This document shows positions 36,320-49,188 of a stretch of 64,000 nt of DNA, in pieces. Numbering within the stretch: the stretch's first letter is position 1; the number at the start of each line of letters is the position of its first letter. The notes below the pieces were generated by a model that saw only the letters and a program-made list of their open reading frames with translations, searched no databases and was not told the origin of the DNA. The stretch is taken from the NCBI GenBank assembly GCA_017871115.1, contig JAFCIZ010000001.1, positions 1,965,501-2,029,500 on the forward strand, read 5' to 3'. Both the position numbers and the translations under genes were made by a program. The DNA comes from Cunninghamella blakesleeana (lineage: Eukaryota > Mucoromycota > Mucoromycetes > Mucorales > Cunninghamellaceae).

Positions 36320-39300
36320 TTATGAAGGTTCAAGTGATTGCCAATTACTATCTGAAGACATTGTCCTTTCCAACCATCCATCCCACTCACCCCAATTCAT
36401 AGATGATGGAATACCAAAAAATGTGTTGTTTGGATCATTACGGAATAGGATTTCGTTAGATGATGAATTTTCATTACTTTTTTCGCTTGCCATGAAGTTC
36501 GCTGTTAAATTTGATTTATACTGATGATCATTATTAGTACTAGTAGCACTATTATTGTGTGTAGTTGTTTTTGTTGGTAATGAAGATGATAATCCAAACT
36601 GTCTAAGTGTAAATGCTTCTTGAATTCGAAAATTTTCATTTTTTTTATTTTCAGAGAACACTTTAAAATAATATAAATAGTTAGATAATATATTATACAA
36701 TAGTAATAATCGTTTTTTTCTTCCTTTTTTTCTTTTTATTATTATTGTTATTACTATGATCATAATTATAAAACTTACACTTGTCATAATGACGATCATG
36801 CTGATGAGGATTATTTACATTAATAGAGGATGGGGAAGATGGCGTGGAAGCTGAAATAGGTGTATTAAAATCTAATGTATTGTTTTGAGAAAAAGTGTCC
36901 TTCCACTCAGAATTTATTCCTTCTATGAAAGATGGTGTAGATGTAACGTTTTCTTTCATTCCAGAAGGTATTGATTTTGTTCCAGATGCTGAAGTTAAAT
37001 CCATAAATGTAAAATTATTTCTCCTATTACTATTATTATTTACATTATCACTCGTATGAATATGTTGCTTATTATCTAGTATATTTTGTAATAAAATATT
37101 GAGTTTCTTTGCTGAACTAGACATATCACGCAGTCTGTCCAATAAATCCATTCCTTTTTCTAAATCTATTTTTGCTGAATTTGATATTTGTACATCAGGA
37201 TGATCTATATTGTAAATATGAATTAAACAGCACTGCATCACAGGATACAAACTAAAAGAATATGGACAGAGTAAAAAATCACGTATGGACATACTGGAAG
37301 CTATTCTTATACCTCTAGTTGCTGCACTACTGCATATTTGTGATGAGGAAAATGATGATTTTGAGGCATGCTTTCCAGCTCCATTTACTTGAATGAACGG
37401 TCGATGTAATAAAATAAGCGCACTAAAATAAAAAAGTTGCATAGATGCTTAATTTAAATAAACTAATCAGTAAATTAATTTATTTACGATCGTTTTTTTT
37501 AATGTATATATGTGTATGTGTGTGTGTGTGTGTGTATGTGTATTACCTATGACAGGACTAAAATAACCAGTATTTTCATCAAAGTCGTCATATTTTGACT
37601 GTCGTAAAGCTTTAGAAAATGCAAATCGCCATTCTGTTAATTCATGATCTAAACTTGTCACTAAGTCGTGGCTGCCATATTCATAACTGCGTTGCTGTGC
37701 TTGAGGAGAATAAATACCTTGGATTATTTTACCAAGAATTTCTGATAGTTTGATAAACTGAAATAAAAGTTGATATATTTCGCCATTCCCATCAATTATT
37801 TGAGGCGAAGACATTGCTGAATGAAATCGTGGACCATAACAACCATCACTATCATCACATTTATCTAATATTTCTTTCCATGTTGTACTTGTTTCAGGAT
37901 AACTGATATCAATATCCTAAAATATATTAATAAATATAAATATAAATACATAAATATAACTTTTGATTTTATTTTAAAAAACAATAAAAATAAAAATAAA
38001 ATTTATGACAGTTTATAAAACATTACCTCGTCTTGAATACTTAATGGCTTTCCACTTAATGCAGATTGAAACCGATCAGATACGTATAGAGACCAAAAAA
38101 CGCGTTTACGTGTTTGTCTTTCACTTTCAGAAATATCCCAACTATCACAATTTTTATGTAAACCTATCATTTGGGCTAATCGAATTGCCTAAAAATAAAA
38201 AACAATGGAGCATTTTATATTAGTTAAAACAATACATTCTGACTATAACTATAAACTATACCTACTTACAAATCCACCCATAAGCCAACAAGCAGAAGAT
38301 TTAGAATCCAAGTTTCCTCTATGATTCTGTATTAAAATGATTGCTTGTATTTTAGAATCAGTCGGATTAGCTGTCCACCTTGATATAATATCCTGGGCTT
38401 GGTCAAAAAAATGATCAGACCACCCCATTGGTAAGTCCCACACTGCATCAAAAGGAACTGTTTTAAGGTGTGTTGGTTCAAGATGTTCACATTCTACAAA
38501 TCTTGCGGCAGCGCCAAACATAGCATTTAGTAATTCAGCAGATGGATATGTTTCAGCTTGATTACGATATTGTTTTAAAAATTCAATTTTGTTTATAACA
38601 GGTAATATAGGATGAACGTTTGCAAAATAGCTATTGAAAAAAAGAATAAATAAAAAAAAGGATATAAATTTAGTAAAAAGTCTATCATAACACAAATTAA
38701 TAACATTAAGAATAGTATTAATGCTCTTACATTTTTAATAGACGTGTTGAAGTGTATTGATCCACCCCTGTTACCGCATAGATATAACCATGAATATCAC
38801 GTAGTTTAGGGGCTACACTTTTCCATTGAAGGTGAGGAATCTTGTTACCACTAATATTTTTTTCATCTACACTACTATCTACCAAGACAACACGATCCCC
38901 AAATTTTTTAATCCGATGCCCTTTCCATGTACTGTTATCGTCTAGTTTGATTTTTTCCGATAAAAACTGTAATTCTGCTGTATCGCCCAAATAATATATA
39001 CTATCATAGGCAATTCCTGGAGGCCATTGTCTTATTTGTAAATTATCCAAATCTTGTACATATCTCGATGCTGAATAATTGAATCGCTGCTCATACTCTT
39101 TCTGTCCTGGAGTTTGCTGATGTATTTCATTATTCTGCCTATTTTTATTAATCACTTGTTCTTGTATATCATTTGTATTTACCATTTTTTTTATGGCTAT
39201 TGGTCTTTTTAACGTTTTCTTTTTTATGCTGTTTACTTGTGCTATTCTTTCTTCTATTTTTCTTAAACGTTTTTCAATAGGATGAGAAGAACTATAAAAG

Positions 39301-39790
39301 ATCAATATATATAAATTAATAAAATGGTTGCAAAATTTATATAATAAAATAAAGAAAAATTTAGACGGGTTGCTATTTACTCTTTTGAAGGGCCACGTTT
39401 CTTGGAACTATGAAAAGCAAATGTATAGAAAAAAGAAAAAAGTTGATAGGATAATTAATAAAGGTAACAATAAGAGCACTTATATTGATACCTATATATA
39501 ACTGATATAAAAACAACTTACTCATTAGAAAATAAGCATGTTTCCTTGTATATAATACAGTTGAAGCATGGTTCTCCTGGATTAGAATGGCATTTTACTT
39601 TTTTTCTTCGACAAAGATCGCTGATTATATAATTTAGTTATTTATAAATATATTTATATAGTTAGAATAATAATTAGAAGTATCTATATGAATTTACACA
39701 GAACAATATATAGGCATATATGACTACTTACCATGCTTTACTTATTCTTTGTACTTTTTTTTCAGTTTTATTAAATTCATTTTCTTCCAT
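36320..39790 (-). CDS. Zn2Cys6 fungal transcription factor, apparent frameshift
   Basis: Exons 39732-39790, 39522-39620, 39381-39407, 38731-39291, 38270-38630, 38027-38188, 37547-37917 (see below), 36779-37447, 36320-36660. The N terminus carries a binuclear cluster: Cys at 20, 23, 30, 38, 41 and 48, with CDLCRRKKVKC. A coiled linker follows, then the fungal-specific (middle homology) domain from about IYFANVHPILPVINKIEFL through TRKRVFWSLYVSDRF to ALILLHRPF. The C-terminal part is Ser/Asn/Thr-rich. In exon 37547-37917 the frame TTWKEILDK meets a stop, while the downstream frame CDDSDGCYG continues one base off. Either one A in a run of four is extra, or a 73-nt intron (37817-37889) is removed. 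Length about 858-882 aa. The target genes are unknown. Confidence 0.75.
37511..37542. repeat. (TG)n microsatellite in an intron
   Basis: A run of TG with a few TATG interruptions just inside the intron 37448-37546 of the Zn2Cys6 gene. Open in one frame as Thr-His repeats, but this is intronic. Confidence 0.7.
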
Positions 39791-40466
39791 ACTTATAGTT
39801 TCATTTATACCATAATATACATGTATATAAAATAGATAAAAAGCTATGGGAAAAAGAGATAAACCATCTGCCAAAAAAACACTATTTAATACTCACTTTT
39901 TAAAACTCCGTGTTTTCGAAAAAAAAAAACTATAATCGACGACCTTTGGTCCTCTCTAATTATTACAATATTATAATATTTTCCATACGGGTTTAAAATA
40001 TAATCATCTATTTTTTCTATTAAATATGCTTATATTTGAATATATTTGAAAATTTAGTTTATATTTTAAAATTGGTATAATAAAAATTGTATTATGCTTA
40101 AACATATATGATTTATGCGCTTTTATCAAAATATTTATTTTTCCTGATTAGAAAAAGTGGCATTAATTATATTTTTATTACTCAAGGGAAAAATATAATG
40201 TAAATAATGGGTTACAAACTATTTTTCACTCTTTCATTATGATTTTTTTTTATCTATTTTTTATATATTGATATGCTTTTTCGCTAATAAATATTACTTT
40301 CACCCAAATAAAACTTTTACTGTGCAAGTGTTTTTTCCTTTTTAAGAAATAATTTTATCTGCAAAATAGAAAAATAGATGAGTCTAATAAAAAAAGTATC
40401 TCTTGGGTAGATTTGTTTCCGGCTGAAATTCTTTTCTCCTACCATTATTGCGATATTCTTTGCCAC

Positions 40467-40500
<34 letters not shown>

Positions 40501-41630
40501 AAAATTTACAAAATAAAGAAAAACCCATTTACTTTTTTTTTTTAGAAAAGGGTTGCACTTACCATGAACCCCGCTCGCCACGTTTCCAGCAATTTTTTTT
40601 TATTTATTTGTATTTTTTACTTGGGTTATTCTACGCTAAAAAACTTTTTTTTTTTAAAAAAAAAAGGATTATCTAATATTTTAAAGTGAATCATAACGTA
40701 AAATATTGATATTAATATGCAATCACAATGAAATAAAAGATATATAAATTAGGCTCATGAATATTAGATGAAGGAGGATGAAATCATATGATTTTACTAT
40801 AAACGACTCGGCGGGTCATAAAGAATAAAAAAGGATCGCCAAAAATAAGAATATAATTTGTAATGATGACTAAAAGAAAAGAAAACAAACTACATTATAT
40901 TAAACAAATTTCTTTTCTTCATATTTCCTCTTCCTTTTTTAATCATTATTTTTAATTGAACATAGGTGAGAGAGAAAAAAAGAAGTTTTACTATTATTAA
41001 TAATGTTGACTGAGGATGAGCTAATAATCCAATTGGATCATATAATTTCTTTTTAACCAATCATTTAAACACTTGTCAAATTTGCAATGACTGGTTTGGG
41101 TAAATAAATTTTTTTATATATAATCTGAAAAATACTGGAAAAGTTGGAAAAAAAAATTTCCAACTGAGCTTTATATATAAATACATACGGGTTATTTTTA
41201 AACATGTGTAGTAAATGTATATCATTTTTGAACAAGTTTTCGTAATGAATTGATTTTCAAATGATATTCAACACACCATATTCAGTTTTTAATATTTTTA
41301 GGAGATAAGCTACTTATCAAGTAATAATTGAATTGATTAGTCCAAAAAAAAAAAGCTTCCTCGGAAAAAAATAGTTATTTTATTATTAGATTTCTTTATT
41401 CAACCACGTATCTGAGATTTAACTGAAACTTAAAAAAGTAAAATAAAAAGATTATGTGTATGATTGTACCTGAGTCATTTTATTCATTCTAATTTAATTT
41501 TTTTTTTTTTTCATATAAATAACCCTTATTTGAATTTTTCTACTTCTTTTTTCAATATTACACATTAATCAATCTCTCTCTCTCTCTTTTTTTTTTTAAT
41601 ATATATATATATATATATCAATCACAAAAA
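39791..41630. other. Long intergenic region
   Basis: About 1.84 kb. Includes a 30-nt T-run (40470-40499), an AACTCCG near 39904, and a perfect hairpin at 41142. A weak open stretch at about 41015-41098 contains HLNTCQICNDWFG with a good donor after it, but no partner exon was found. The part next to 41631 should hold the promoter of the small gene. Confidence 0.4.
41142..41165. repeat. Perfect inverted repeat (9 bp arms, A6 loop)
   Basis: AGTTGGAAA at 41142-41150 pairs with TTTCCAACT at 41157-41165 across six A. The arms are mixed sequence, unlike the many plain T/A palindromes. Function unknown. Confidence 0.4.
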
Positions 41631-41768
41631 ATGTACAATCGTATCGTTACTCGTTTAACTGCTCTTCCTGCCAAGAAAGTTGTCTATGCTACTGCTGGTG
41701 TCACTGCTTCTCTTGTTTATGGTCAACAATGCAAAAATGATGTTGTCTACTTTACTACCAAGAATTAA
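41631..41768 (+). CDS. 45-residue single-pass protein, probably mitochondrial
   Basis: A complete 45-codon frame: ATG preceded by AAAAAA and ended by TAA. The N terminus MYNRIVTRLTALPAKKVVY is basic and amphipathic; a short hydrophobic, small-residue segment follows (VVYATAGVTASLVYG), then QQCKNDVVYFTTKN. This layout resembles small subunits of inner-membrane complexes or of the TOM complex, but the protein was not matched to one. Codon choice differs from the neighbours: AAG, GTC, ACC, ATC and GCC are frequent, as expected for a highly expressed gene, while the flanks are almost pure A/T. A CT-rich leader lies upstream. The gene is too short for usual ORF cutoffs and may be missed in annotation. 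Confidence 0.7.
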   Translation: MYNRIVTRLTALPAKKVVYATAGVTASLVYGQQCKNDVVYFTTKN

Positions 41769-41844
41769 AGAAATATAAAAAGCTCGAGCCATTAAATAAT
41801 AATTCGCATATCAAGACATTTATTTTTATTATAACAATTCTTAG

Positions 41845-41875
<31 letters not shown>

Positions 41876-43888
41876 ATGTACATTAATACCTTTTACACAT
41901 ATACATATTTGCATTTTTACTATAATAATAATAATAATATATCAATTTATATATATAAAATCAATTTTACCTAATAAATTTAGAGAACCCTTCATTTTTT
42001 TTGAGGCTTAAACCTTTTTTTTTTTTTTTTTTTTGAAACTCCAATTTTTTTCATTCTTTTTCAAATGATTTCCACCTGATTTCATATTTTTTTTTTGTGC
42101 TGGTTTTTAAATAAGAGAATTTTTTTTTTTTTTCAACACCTTTTCCCGTTTTCTTTCTATTTCTTCCTATATTAATCTTTTTTTTTTTTTTTAAAAAAAA
42201 AGGTCGGGGGACTATATATAGCAAATTATATAGTTATTAAACTATTGAGTTATACTTTTATATATTTCATGATAAGAAATAAAAAAAATAAATAAATAAA
42301 ATGAACTCATAAAAAAAAGTGGCAACTTTGTAAAGAATAATATAACTTAAAAAGGATTCAAGTAGAGTAAATATAAAACTTAAAAAAGGAGAACGAGAGC
42401 TTGAAAAAGCAAATGAAGAAGATATTGGTTTTTTTTTTTTTTTAAAAAAAAAAAAATATGAAATAATAAAAAAGAAAGAGATGATTAAATAGATATTAAA
42501 AAAAATGCTCAAAGATATATAATAAAAAACAGGATTTGAACTGATCAAGTTTAATCATTAAAATAGGAAGCATATATATTAAAGAAAGAAGACTGTACTT
42601 TCAATGTATTTTAATTTAAACTATGCCTATCCCTTGATCTCTTTTTCTTTCTTTTCAATATCGAATGAGAGTTTGTGGAGTTTTTTAGTCTTTTTACTTC
42701 TTCTTTTATCAAAAAAAAGTGGAGATATGGCGGTACATATTATAATCTTTATTATTATAGAATATAACTTTAAAAAGAGGAGTTTTTATTCGTTCCAATA
42801 AGGAGAAAAGTGTATAAACTTTAGTTACCATCTTTTTTTTTTTTTACTCTTTTATTTTTCCCTCTCAAAATTCCTTACCTCTCTCTTTAAAAAAAGGGAG
42901 TTATAAAAGTTGCATTACAGCTGACCTTGCATATAAAAAAAAATACCCTGAACTTTTATATATGTATATATATATATATTTATATATACGTACTTTTACT
43001 ATTAATTAATACATTTAGCTTTTTAGATTTTATTTATTTAATAATAATAATAACATTATCATTATTATTATTATTGTTATTAATAAGTGATGATATACGT
43101 ACATACGTAAAAATTTACTTTTCTTTATTTTATTTATTACGTACAAAAGAATTCATTTATAAAAATAATGAATAGGCTCTTTTAATAAATAAATATATAT
43201 ATATAGTTATATATGTTTTTTTATATTTATTATTATTTATATAATAAATAATAATAAACAACCTTTTTATCCCTTTTTTAATCCTTTAAATCTTTATTGG
43301 TCAAGTTAAAAAAAAAAAAAAATAGAGAGAACCACTTGACTTTATTCTTTCTTTCTTTCTTCTTTTTTCATTTTTTCATTTTTTCATTTTATTTTATATC
43401 CTTACTTATTTCCACTTTCTATCACTTTCTTTTTTAAAAAAAAGTACATATTATTCTTATAGATATCATTTATTAAATAATAAATAAAAGTAGGTAAAAG
43501 CGATATAATAACAATAATAATAATAATAATAATAATAGTATAAGATAAAATGAAATAAAAACCTCCACCTTCTTTATGAAACTCCGTTTCTTCTCTCTCC
43601 TTTTCTCTTTCTTTTTTATTCTTATTCTTATTATATTGCTATTATTATTACGATGCTTTTTTTTTAATATATCAATAGGTTTTATTTTATTTTATTTCTC
43701 TATTTCTTTCCTCCTCTTTTTCATTTATATCTATTTTGTTATTTTATTGTTTTTTTGTAAATATAATATTATATCATTTTTTTTTTATTACAAATAGTTT
43801 TCGTATTCCATCATTTACTAAACCTACCTTTTTCCTCTTTTTATTATTATTTTATTAGTAAATACATACATATATTCATAAAAAAATA
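41769..43888. other. Long intergenic region with homopolymer and AT repeats
   Basis: About 2.1 kb between the small gene and the APSES gene. T-runs of 12-18 nt, a T-run joined to an A-run near 42190 and 42430, AT and ATT microsatellites, and an AACTCCGTTTC at 43580. Open frames here are low-complexity Phe/Ile/Leu/Tyr only. It probably holds the long upstream region of the APSES regulator. Confidence 0.45.
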
Positions 43889-46021
43889 ATGTATTCATCA
43901 TCGCCACCAACGTGTCATTATTATAATAATGGGAAACATGATTCACCACCTCAACCACAAGGGAAATATAGCCACGATAGCTCAACTCATTCTTCTTCTA
44001 CTACTTGGTCACCTATAGATAATACTAGTAATAACACTAATAATAACAACAATCAACACGAGTATTCTTTAACTTCTCCAACACCTACTTCAGCCGCTAC
44101 TACTTCTCCTTCATTTCCTTTAAATCATTATTCTCCCATGTTATCGTCAAATCATCCTCACCACCACCAACATCATCCTTCTTCTACTATAGTCACTACC
44201 TCTCCTTATATTTTATCATCTCATCCACCTCCTTCTCATCACCATAGTCACCTTCAATCAGATGTTCTTGCAAGATTACCTTCTTATAGCTACTCTTTAC
44301 CTCCTCACCACCCTCATCGTAGTTATTATCCAAGACCTAAATTAACAACTACTTTATGGGAAGATGAAAGAACTCTTTGTTTTCAAGTTGATGCAAATGG
44401 GATTTGTGTTGCAAGGCGTGAAGGTAAAATAAAATTAAAAAAGATGTAAAAAAAAAAGGACGGCATCTTTTTTTTTTCTTTATTCATTTCCCTTTTATAT
44501 ATTACTACTATATTATATAGATAATGATATGATTAATGGAACAAAGTTATTAAATGTTGCTGGCATGTCTAGAGGAAAGCGAGATGGAATTTTAAAAAAT
44601 GAAAAGGGACGCGTTGTTGTCAAAGTTGGTGCTATGCATTTAAAAGGTGTATGGTAATTAAAATAAAATAAAATAAAAAATAAAGCATGAATGGTTACAC
44701 CAAGAAAAACATTGTCCTCATGTATTTACCTCTCTCTCTTTTTTAAATACATATAAACATTTTAAAGGATCCCTTTTGATAGAGCCGAAACATTATCAGA
44801 ACAATTTAAAATTCAAGATTTACTTTATCCATTATTTGTTGATAATCCTCAAAATTTTATTTATCAAACGCCTATTACTGGTCCAATTTCTCGTATAGGT
44901 CCCTTTCGTCCTTATAATAATAATAATAGTAATAATAGTTCCTCATGGGATCACCGTATGGAATCAACTCACCTTTCTGAAGTACATAATGATGCATCCT
45001 CGTCTGCACCTATGGGTAAATATTTATTTATTTCTATTTATATATATATATATTTTCTATCTATAAATTTATACTGATATTTATAAATATCTATACTTTA
45101 TTTGTTTATATTTGTATAAATAGGCTATCGTCCCTATCCTATAACACCAACTTCAACTACTTTTAATGGAAATGACGTATTACCTATAGATTATAATAAA
45201 CCTCTCCCTCCTCCTACTTCTTCACCTCCTTCCGATCAAGTAGAAACTCAAGGTAATGGTGCTTCTTTTTATGGTGCTTTATTAGATCAACAACGAATGA
45301 ATGTCATGACATATTATAAAAAACATGGTAATAAATAAATAAATAAATAAATAGATAGGGGAAAATAAAATGAGCATGAAACAATATCCTATAGGTTTAT
45401 TCAAAAGTGAATGAATTTTTTTTACTCATTTTACTTATTGTTGCTTTAATTATATGTATAGAATCAAATAAAACACCTACTTCATCACCATCATCACTTC
45501 CCCCTCCTCCTCCTTCTTCTTCTAATTTATCAAATCCTTTATTATTAGAATATGACAATAATAATAATAATAACAATAATCTTAACAATAATACCAATAG
45601 CAATATACCAAAAAGGATAACAAATACCTCTGCTTTTCAACAATTGGAATCAACAACATCACCATCGTCATCTTTTTATTTAAATGCACCCAAAGATACC
45701 ACTTCTCAGCCTTCTTATGTAAACCATAATGAAAATAATAATAATTATTCTTCTTCTACTATTAAAACTGAAAATATAAATAATAACAATAATGACTCTT
45801 TACCATTTACCTCAAATCAGCGCCGTGAACACCAATATCCTAAAAATAATACTAATTCTGTTCAACGTCACCATCCTTATGCATCTAATAATAATTTAAG
45901 ACTTTCTAGTTTGCAAAACCAGCATCCTTCTCATTTAAAAAAATCATCTTCTCTTCATTTTTCAAAATCTGTTAAAAAAGAGGAATTTCAATCTACTGAT
46001 CATTTATCAAGACCTTGGTAA
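43889..46021 (+). CDS. APSES-domain transcription factor (StuA/Efg1/Sok2/Phd1 type)
   Basis: Five exons: 43889-44423, 44521-44653, 44768-45015, 45124-45327, 45462-46021; 559 aa. The APSES (KilA-N fold) DNA-binding domain is at about residues 150-255: [73 protein letters not shown] and LLYPLFVDN. This is nearly identical to StuA/Efg1 family members, which control development, filamentation and morphogenesis in fungi. The flanks are Ser/Pro/His/Asn-rich. The intron 45328-45461 includes a T-rich tract that, read through, would encode a false hydrophobic segment; the acceptor at 45460-45461 keeps frame and was preferred. The long upstream region suggests complex regulation. Confidence 0.92.
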
Positions 46022-46032
46022 ACTAATATACG

Positions 46033-46064
<32 letters not shown>

Positions 46065-46487
46065 TATACCCACTTACAAAAAAATTAAATATTTATATAT
46101 ATATGTATATATATATAAACAATAATAATAATTACTTAAAAAGAATATCATGATTTGTTTTTGTTTTTTTTCGTTTTTTTATTCATTACATATATAGTAT
46201 AGTATATATATATATTTTCATTACTATTATTTATTTATTTGCTTTCTCGATATTTTTTTAATACAGTTTAATATATTTATTTTTTATTAGTTGTCTATAA
46301 GTTTTAATATTTTTTTCATATTCCATTTTCTGCATATCTCTTAAATATTATTGGCGCGGTTATTTAAAAAAAAAGAGGTTGATTTTTTTTTAAAGAGTTT
46401 AAAATTTTTTTCTCACTCTTTTTTTTTTTTTTTCTTCCTCATTTTTTTTTCTTTTTTTCACGCGTTAATTTTTTATATACAATAATC
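46022..46487. other. Intergenic, upstream of PEPCK
   Basis: 466 bp with AT microsatellites, then T-rich tracts and a CACGCG close to the ATG of the carboxykinase gene. Should contain its promoter. Confidence 0.45.
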
Positions 46488-48966
46488 ATGTCTCATAAAT
46501 ATAAACCCGGATCACCAGCTGGTAGTAGCATATATATTATAAAATTGAAATAGTTATAATTCATACTCATCTAATATATATGTATATATATAATAATAAA
46601 CCTATAGGACGTCCAGGAAGTCGACCTATGACACCTCATACTAAAGTAGAAGAAGATTTACATGAGTATGCTGGTATTGATTATGATAAAGTAATTAATA
46701 TATATATATACATATATTAAAAAGTAGTTAGATTAACTTTATTTTATCTATGTTATTCATTTGTTTATTACTATATAAATACATAGGTAACTATTAAACA
46801 TAATCCATCTATTCCTGTATTATATGAAGAAGCTTTAACTTATGAATTAGGAACTGTCATCTCGTCCACCGGTGCATTATGTTCTTACTCTGGTAAAAAG
46901 ACAGGTCGTAGTCCAAAAGATAAACGTATTGTCGAAGAAGAAACATCTAAAAATGATATTTGGGTAATTACTTTTAATAAAGAGAGAGAGAAAGAGAGAA
47001 AGAGAGAAAAAAAAAAAACCATTTATCTATAATAAATAACTAACTCATTACTAAATATATATTATTTGTTTGTTTATTGAATTATAGTGGGGACCAGTTA
47101 ATCACCCTATTAGTGAACGAGTCTTTTTAATTAATCGAGAAAGAGCAATTGATTATTTAAATACGCACCCTAGATTATACGTGTTTGATGGGTTTGCAGG
47201 TTGGGATCCAAAATACCGTATTAAAGTCCGTATCATTGCTTCAAGAGCTTATCATATTTTATTCATGAGAAATATGTTGATTCGACCTACTGATGAAGAA
47301 TTGGAATCATTCGGAACACCTGATTTTACTATTTTTAATGCTGGCGAATTTCCTGCTAATCGGTATACTACAGGGATGACTTCTACTACTTCCATTGCTA
47401 TTAATTTTAAACGTCGTGAAATGGTGATTCTTGGTACGGAGTACGCTGGGGAAATGAAAAAGGGTGTAAGTATTTTATTTTATTTTTTTTTAAAAAAAAG
47501 ATAAATATAGTAGAGAAGGAAAAAAGGAAAAGAAACAAAGAAAATGGGTTATCATCTCATACCTGTTGACTATTGTTTTTTCTTTTTTTCTTTTTAGATC
47601 TTTACTGTTATGCATTACTTAATGCCTAAAGCTAATGTGCTATCACTTCATTCTTCTGCTAATGAAGGCCCCAATGGCGATGTTTCTTTATTTTTTGGCC
47701 TTAGTGGTACAGGAAAGGTAAAACAAAAAATTTATGTGTTTATGAATATATAGATATATGTATAAAAAAGGATATTAAATATAAATAAATATTTAAGAAT
47801 AATAATTTTTAAGGTTCATTTTTTTTCTTATTTATTTTATATATATTTATTTAGACGACATTATCAGCTGATCCTAAGCGGAATTTAATTGGAGATGATG
47901 AACATTGCTGGTCAAATCATGGTATTTTTAATATTGAAGGAGGATGTTATGCAAAATGTATTGATTTATCTGCTGAAAAGGAACCTGCTATTTATAATGC
48001 TATTCGATTTGGTGCTGTTTTGGAAAATGTTGTCTTGAATGAGGATTCTCGTGAAGTTGATTATGCTGATGACTTTTTAACCGAAAATACAAGATGTGCT
48101 TATCCAATAGGTAAAAAAAAAAAAAGGAAGGGAAATGAAAAAGAAAAGACATGTAATATATATCCATCAATTTATTTATTTTTTCGTTCCATCTATCCAT
48201 CCATCTTTTTTTTCTATCTTTTTTTATATATGTAGATTTTATTCCTCACGCAAAAATACCCTGTATTGGTGGTCACCCTAAAAATCTAATCTTGTTAACA
48301 TGTGATGCATTTGGTGTCATACCACTCGTTTCTAAATTAACACCTAGTCAAGTTATGTACCATTTTATATCAGGATATACAACAAAAGGTAAATAGATAA
48401 AATTATATATATATATTTACATTACATATTTGTTTATTTATTAACTGATTTATTTTTATTTTTTTATTTCCTCTTTTTCTCTTTATTATATAGTTGCTGG
48501 CACAGAGGATGGTATAGTAGAACCTACACCTACATTTAGTGCATGCTTTGGCTCACCCTTCCTTGTTTTACACCCTCAAAAATATGCAACCATGTTGGCA
48601 GAAAAGATGTCCCATCATCAATCAGATGCCTGGTTAATCAATACTGGATGGATCGGTGCCTCAGTCTCTCAAGGTGGAAAACGATGCCCTCTTAAATATA
48701 CGCGTGCTATTTTAGATGCAATTCATAATGGATCCTTAAATCAAACATCATCATCGTTTGAAACATATGAAGTTTTTAATTTCTCGATTCCTACTCATAT
48801 AGAAGGTGTACCCGATACTATATTACATCCTAGAAAAGCTTGGCAAGGTTCACCCGATTCTTTCCTCAAATCTCTTCATCATGTTGCTACCATGTTTAAT
48901 GATAATTTTAATCAATTTAAATCTCAAGCTCATCCTGATACTTTAGCTGCTGGTCCTTCTATTTAA
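46488..48966 (+). CDS. PCK1: Phosphoenolpyruvate carboxykinase (ATP)
   Basis: Eight exons: 46488-46521, 46608-46690, 46787-46963, 47088-47465, 47598-47717, 47855-48110, 48236-48388, 48494-48966; 557 aa, the usual length. The enzyme converts oxaloacetate and ATP to phosphoenolpyruvate, ADP and CO2, the committed step of gluconeogenesis in the cytosol. Signatures: [14 protein letters not shown] (substrate-binding Arg), [12 protein letters not shown], the P-loop GLSGTGKTTLS, the metal-binding [18 protein letters not shown] and [18 protein letters not shown]. The P-loop is split by an intron between GTGK and TTLS. All joins keep frame. It converges on the calmodulin-like gene at 49189. In fungi this gene is commonly glucose-repressed; no element was assigned here. 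Confidence 0.95.
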
Positions 48967-49188
48967 AGTATTTTAAAATATATATATATATATCTATAAT
49001 AAATTTCAATATTTGAAGTATAAATATAAATAATAAATAATAAAAACAAATAATAAATTGTTGATGACAATGATTTATTAATTTATATATATATAGAATT
49101 CAAAAAATATCAAAAGTGGAATAATAATAGAAGAAAATAAAAAATATTTTTTTTATAAGGAGGGATAAATAAATACTAAGGGACAATA

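Noticed and set aside
37467..37546. His/Thr repeat tail continuing the Zn2Cys6 exon
   Set aside because: It is the (TG)n intron; splicing from 37547 to 37447 gives the expected ALILLHRPF segment.
41015..41098. Open stretch with HLNTCQICNDWFG before a gtaaat donor
   Set aside because: Only one CxxC pair, no matching exon on either side, and no in-frame ATG.
42267..43175. Several open frames of 60-95 codons rich in Phe/Ile/Tyr/Leu
   Set aside because: Low-complexity translation of T-rich DNA, without splice partners or coding-like residues.
45407..45461. Hydrophobic start [16 protein letters not shown] on the plus strand
   Set aside because: It is the T-rich 3' part of an intron of the APSES gene; the acceptor at 45460-45461 restores the frame with the preceding exon.
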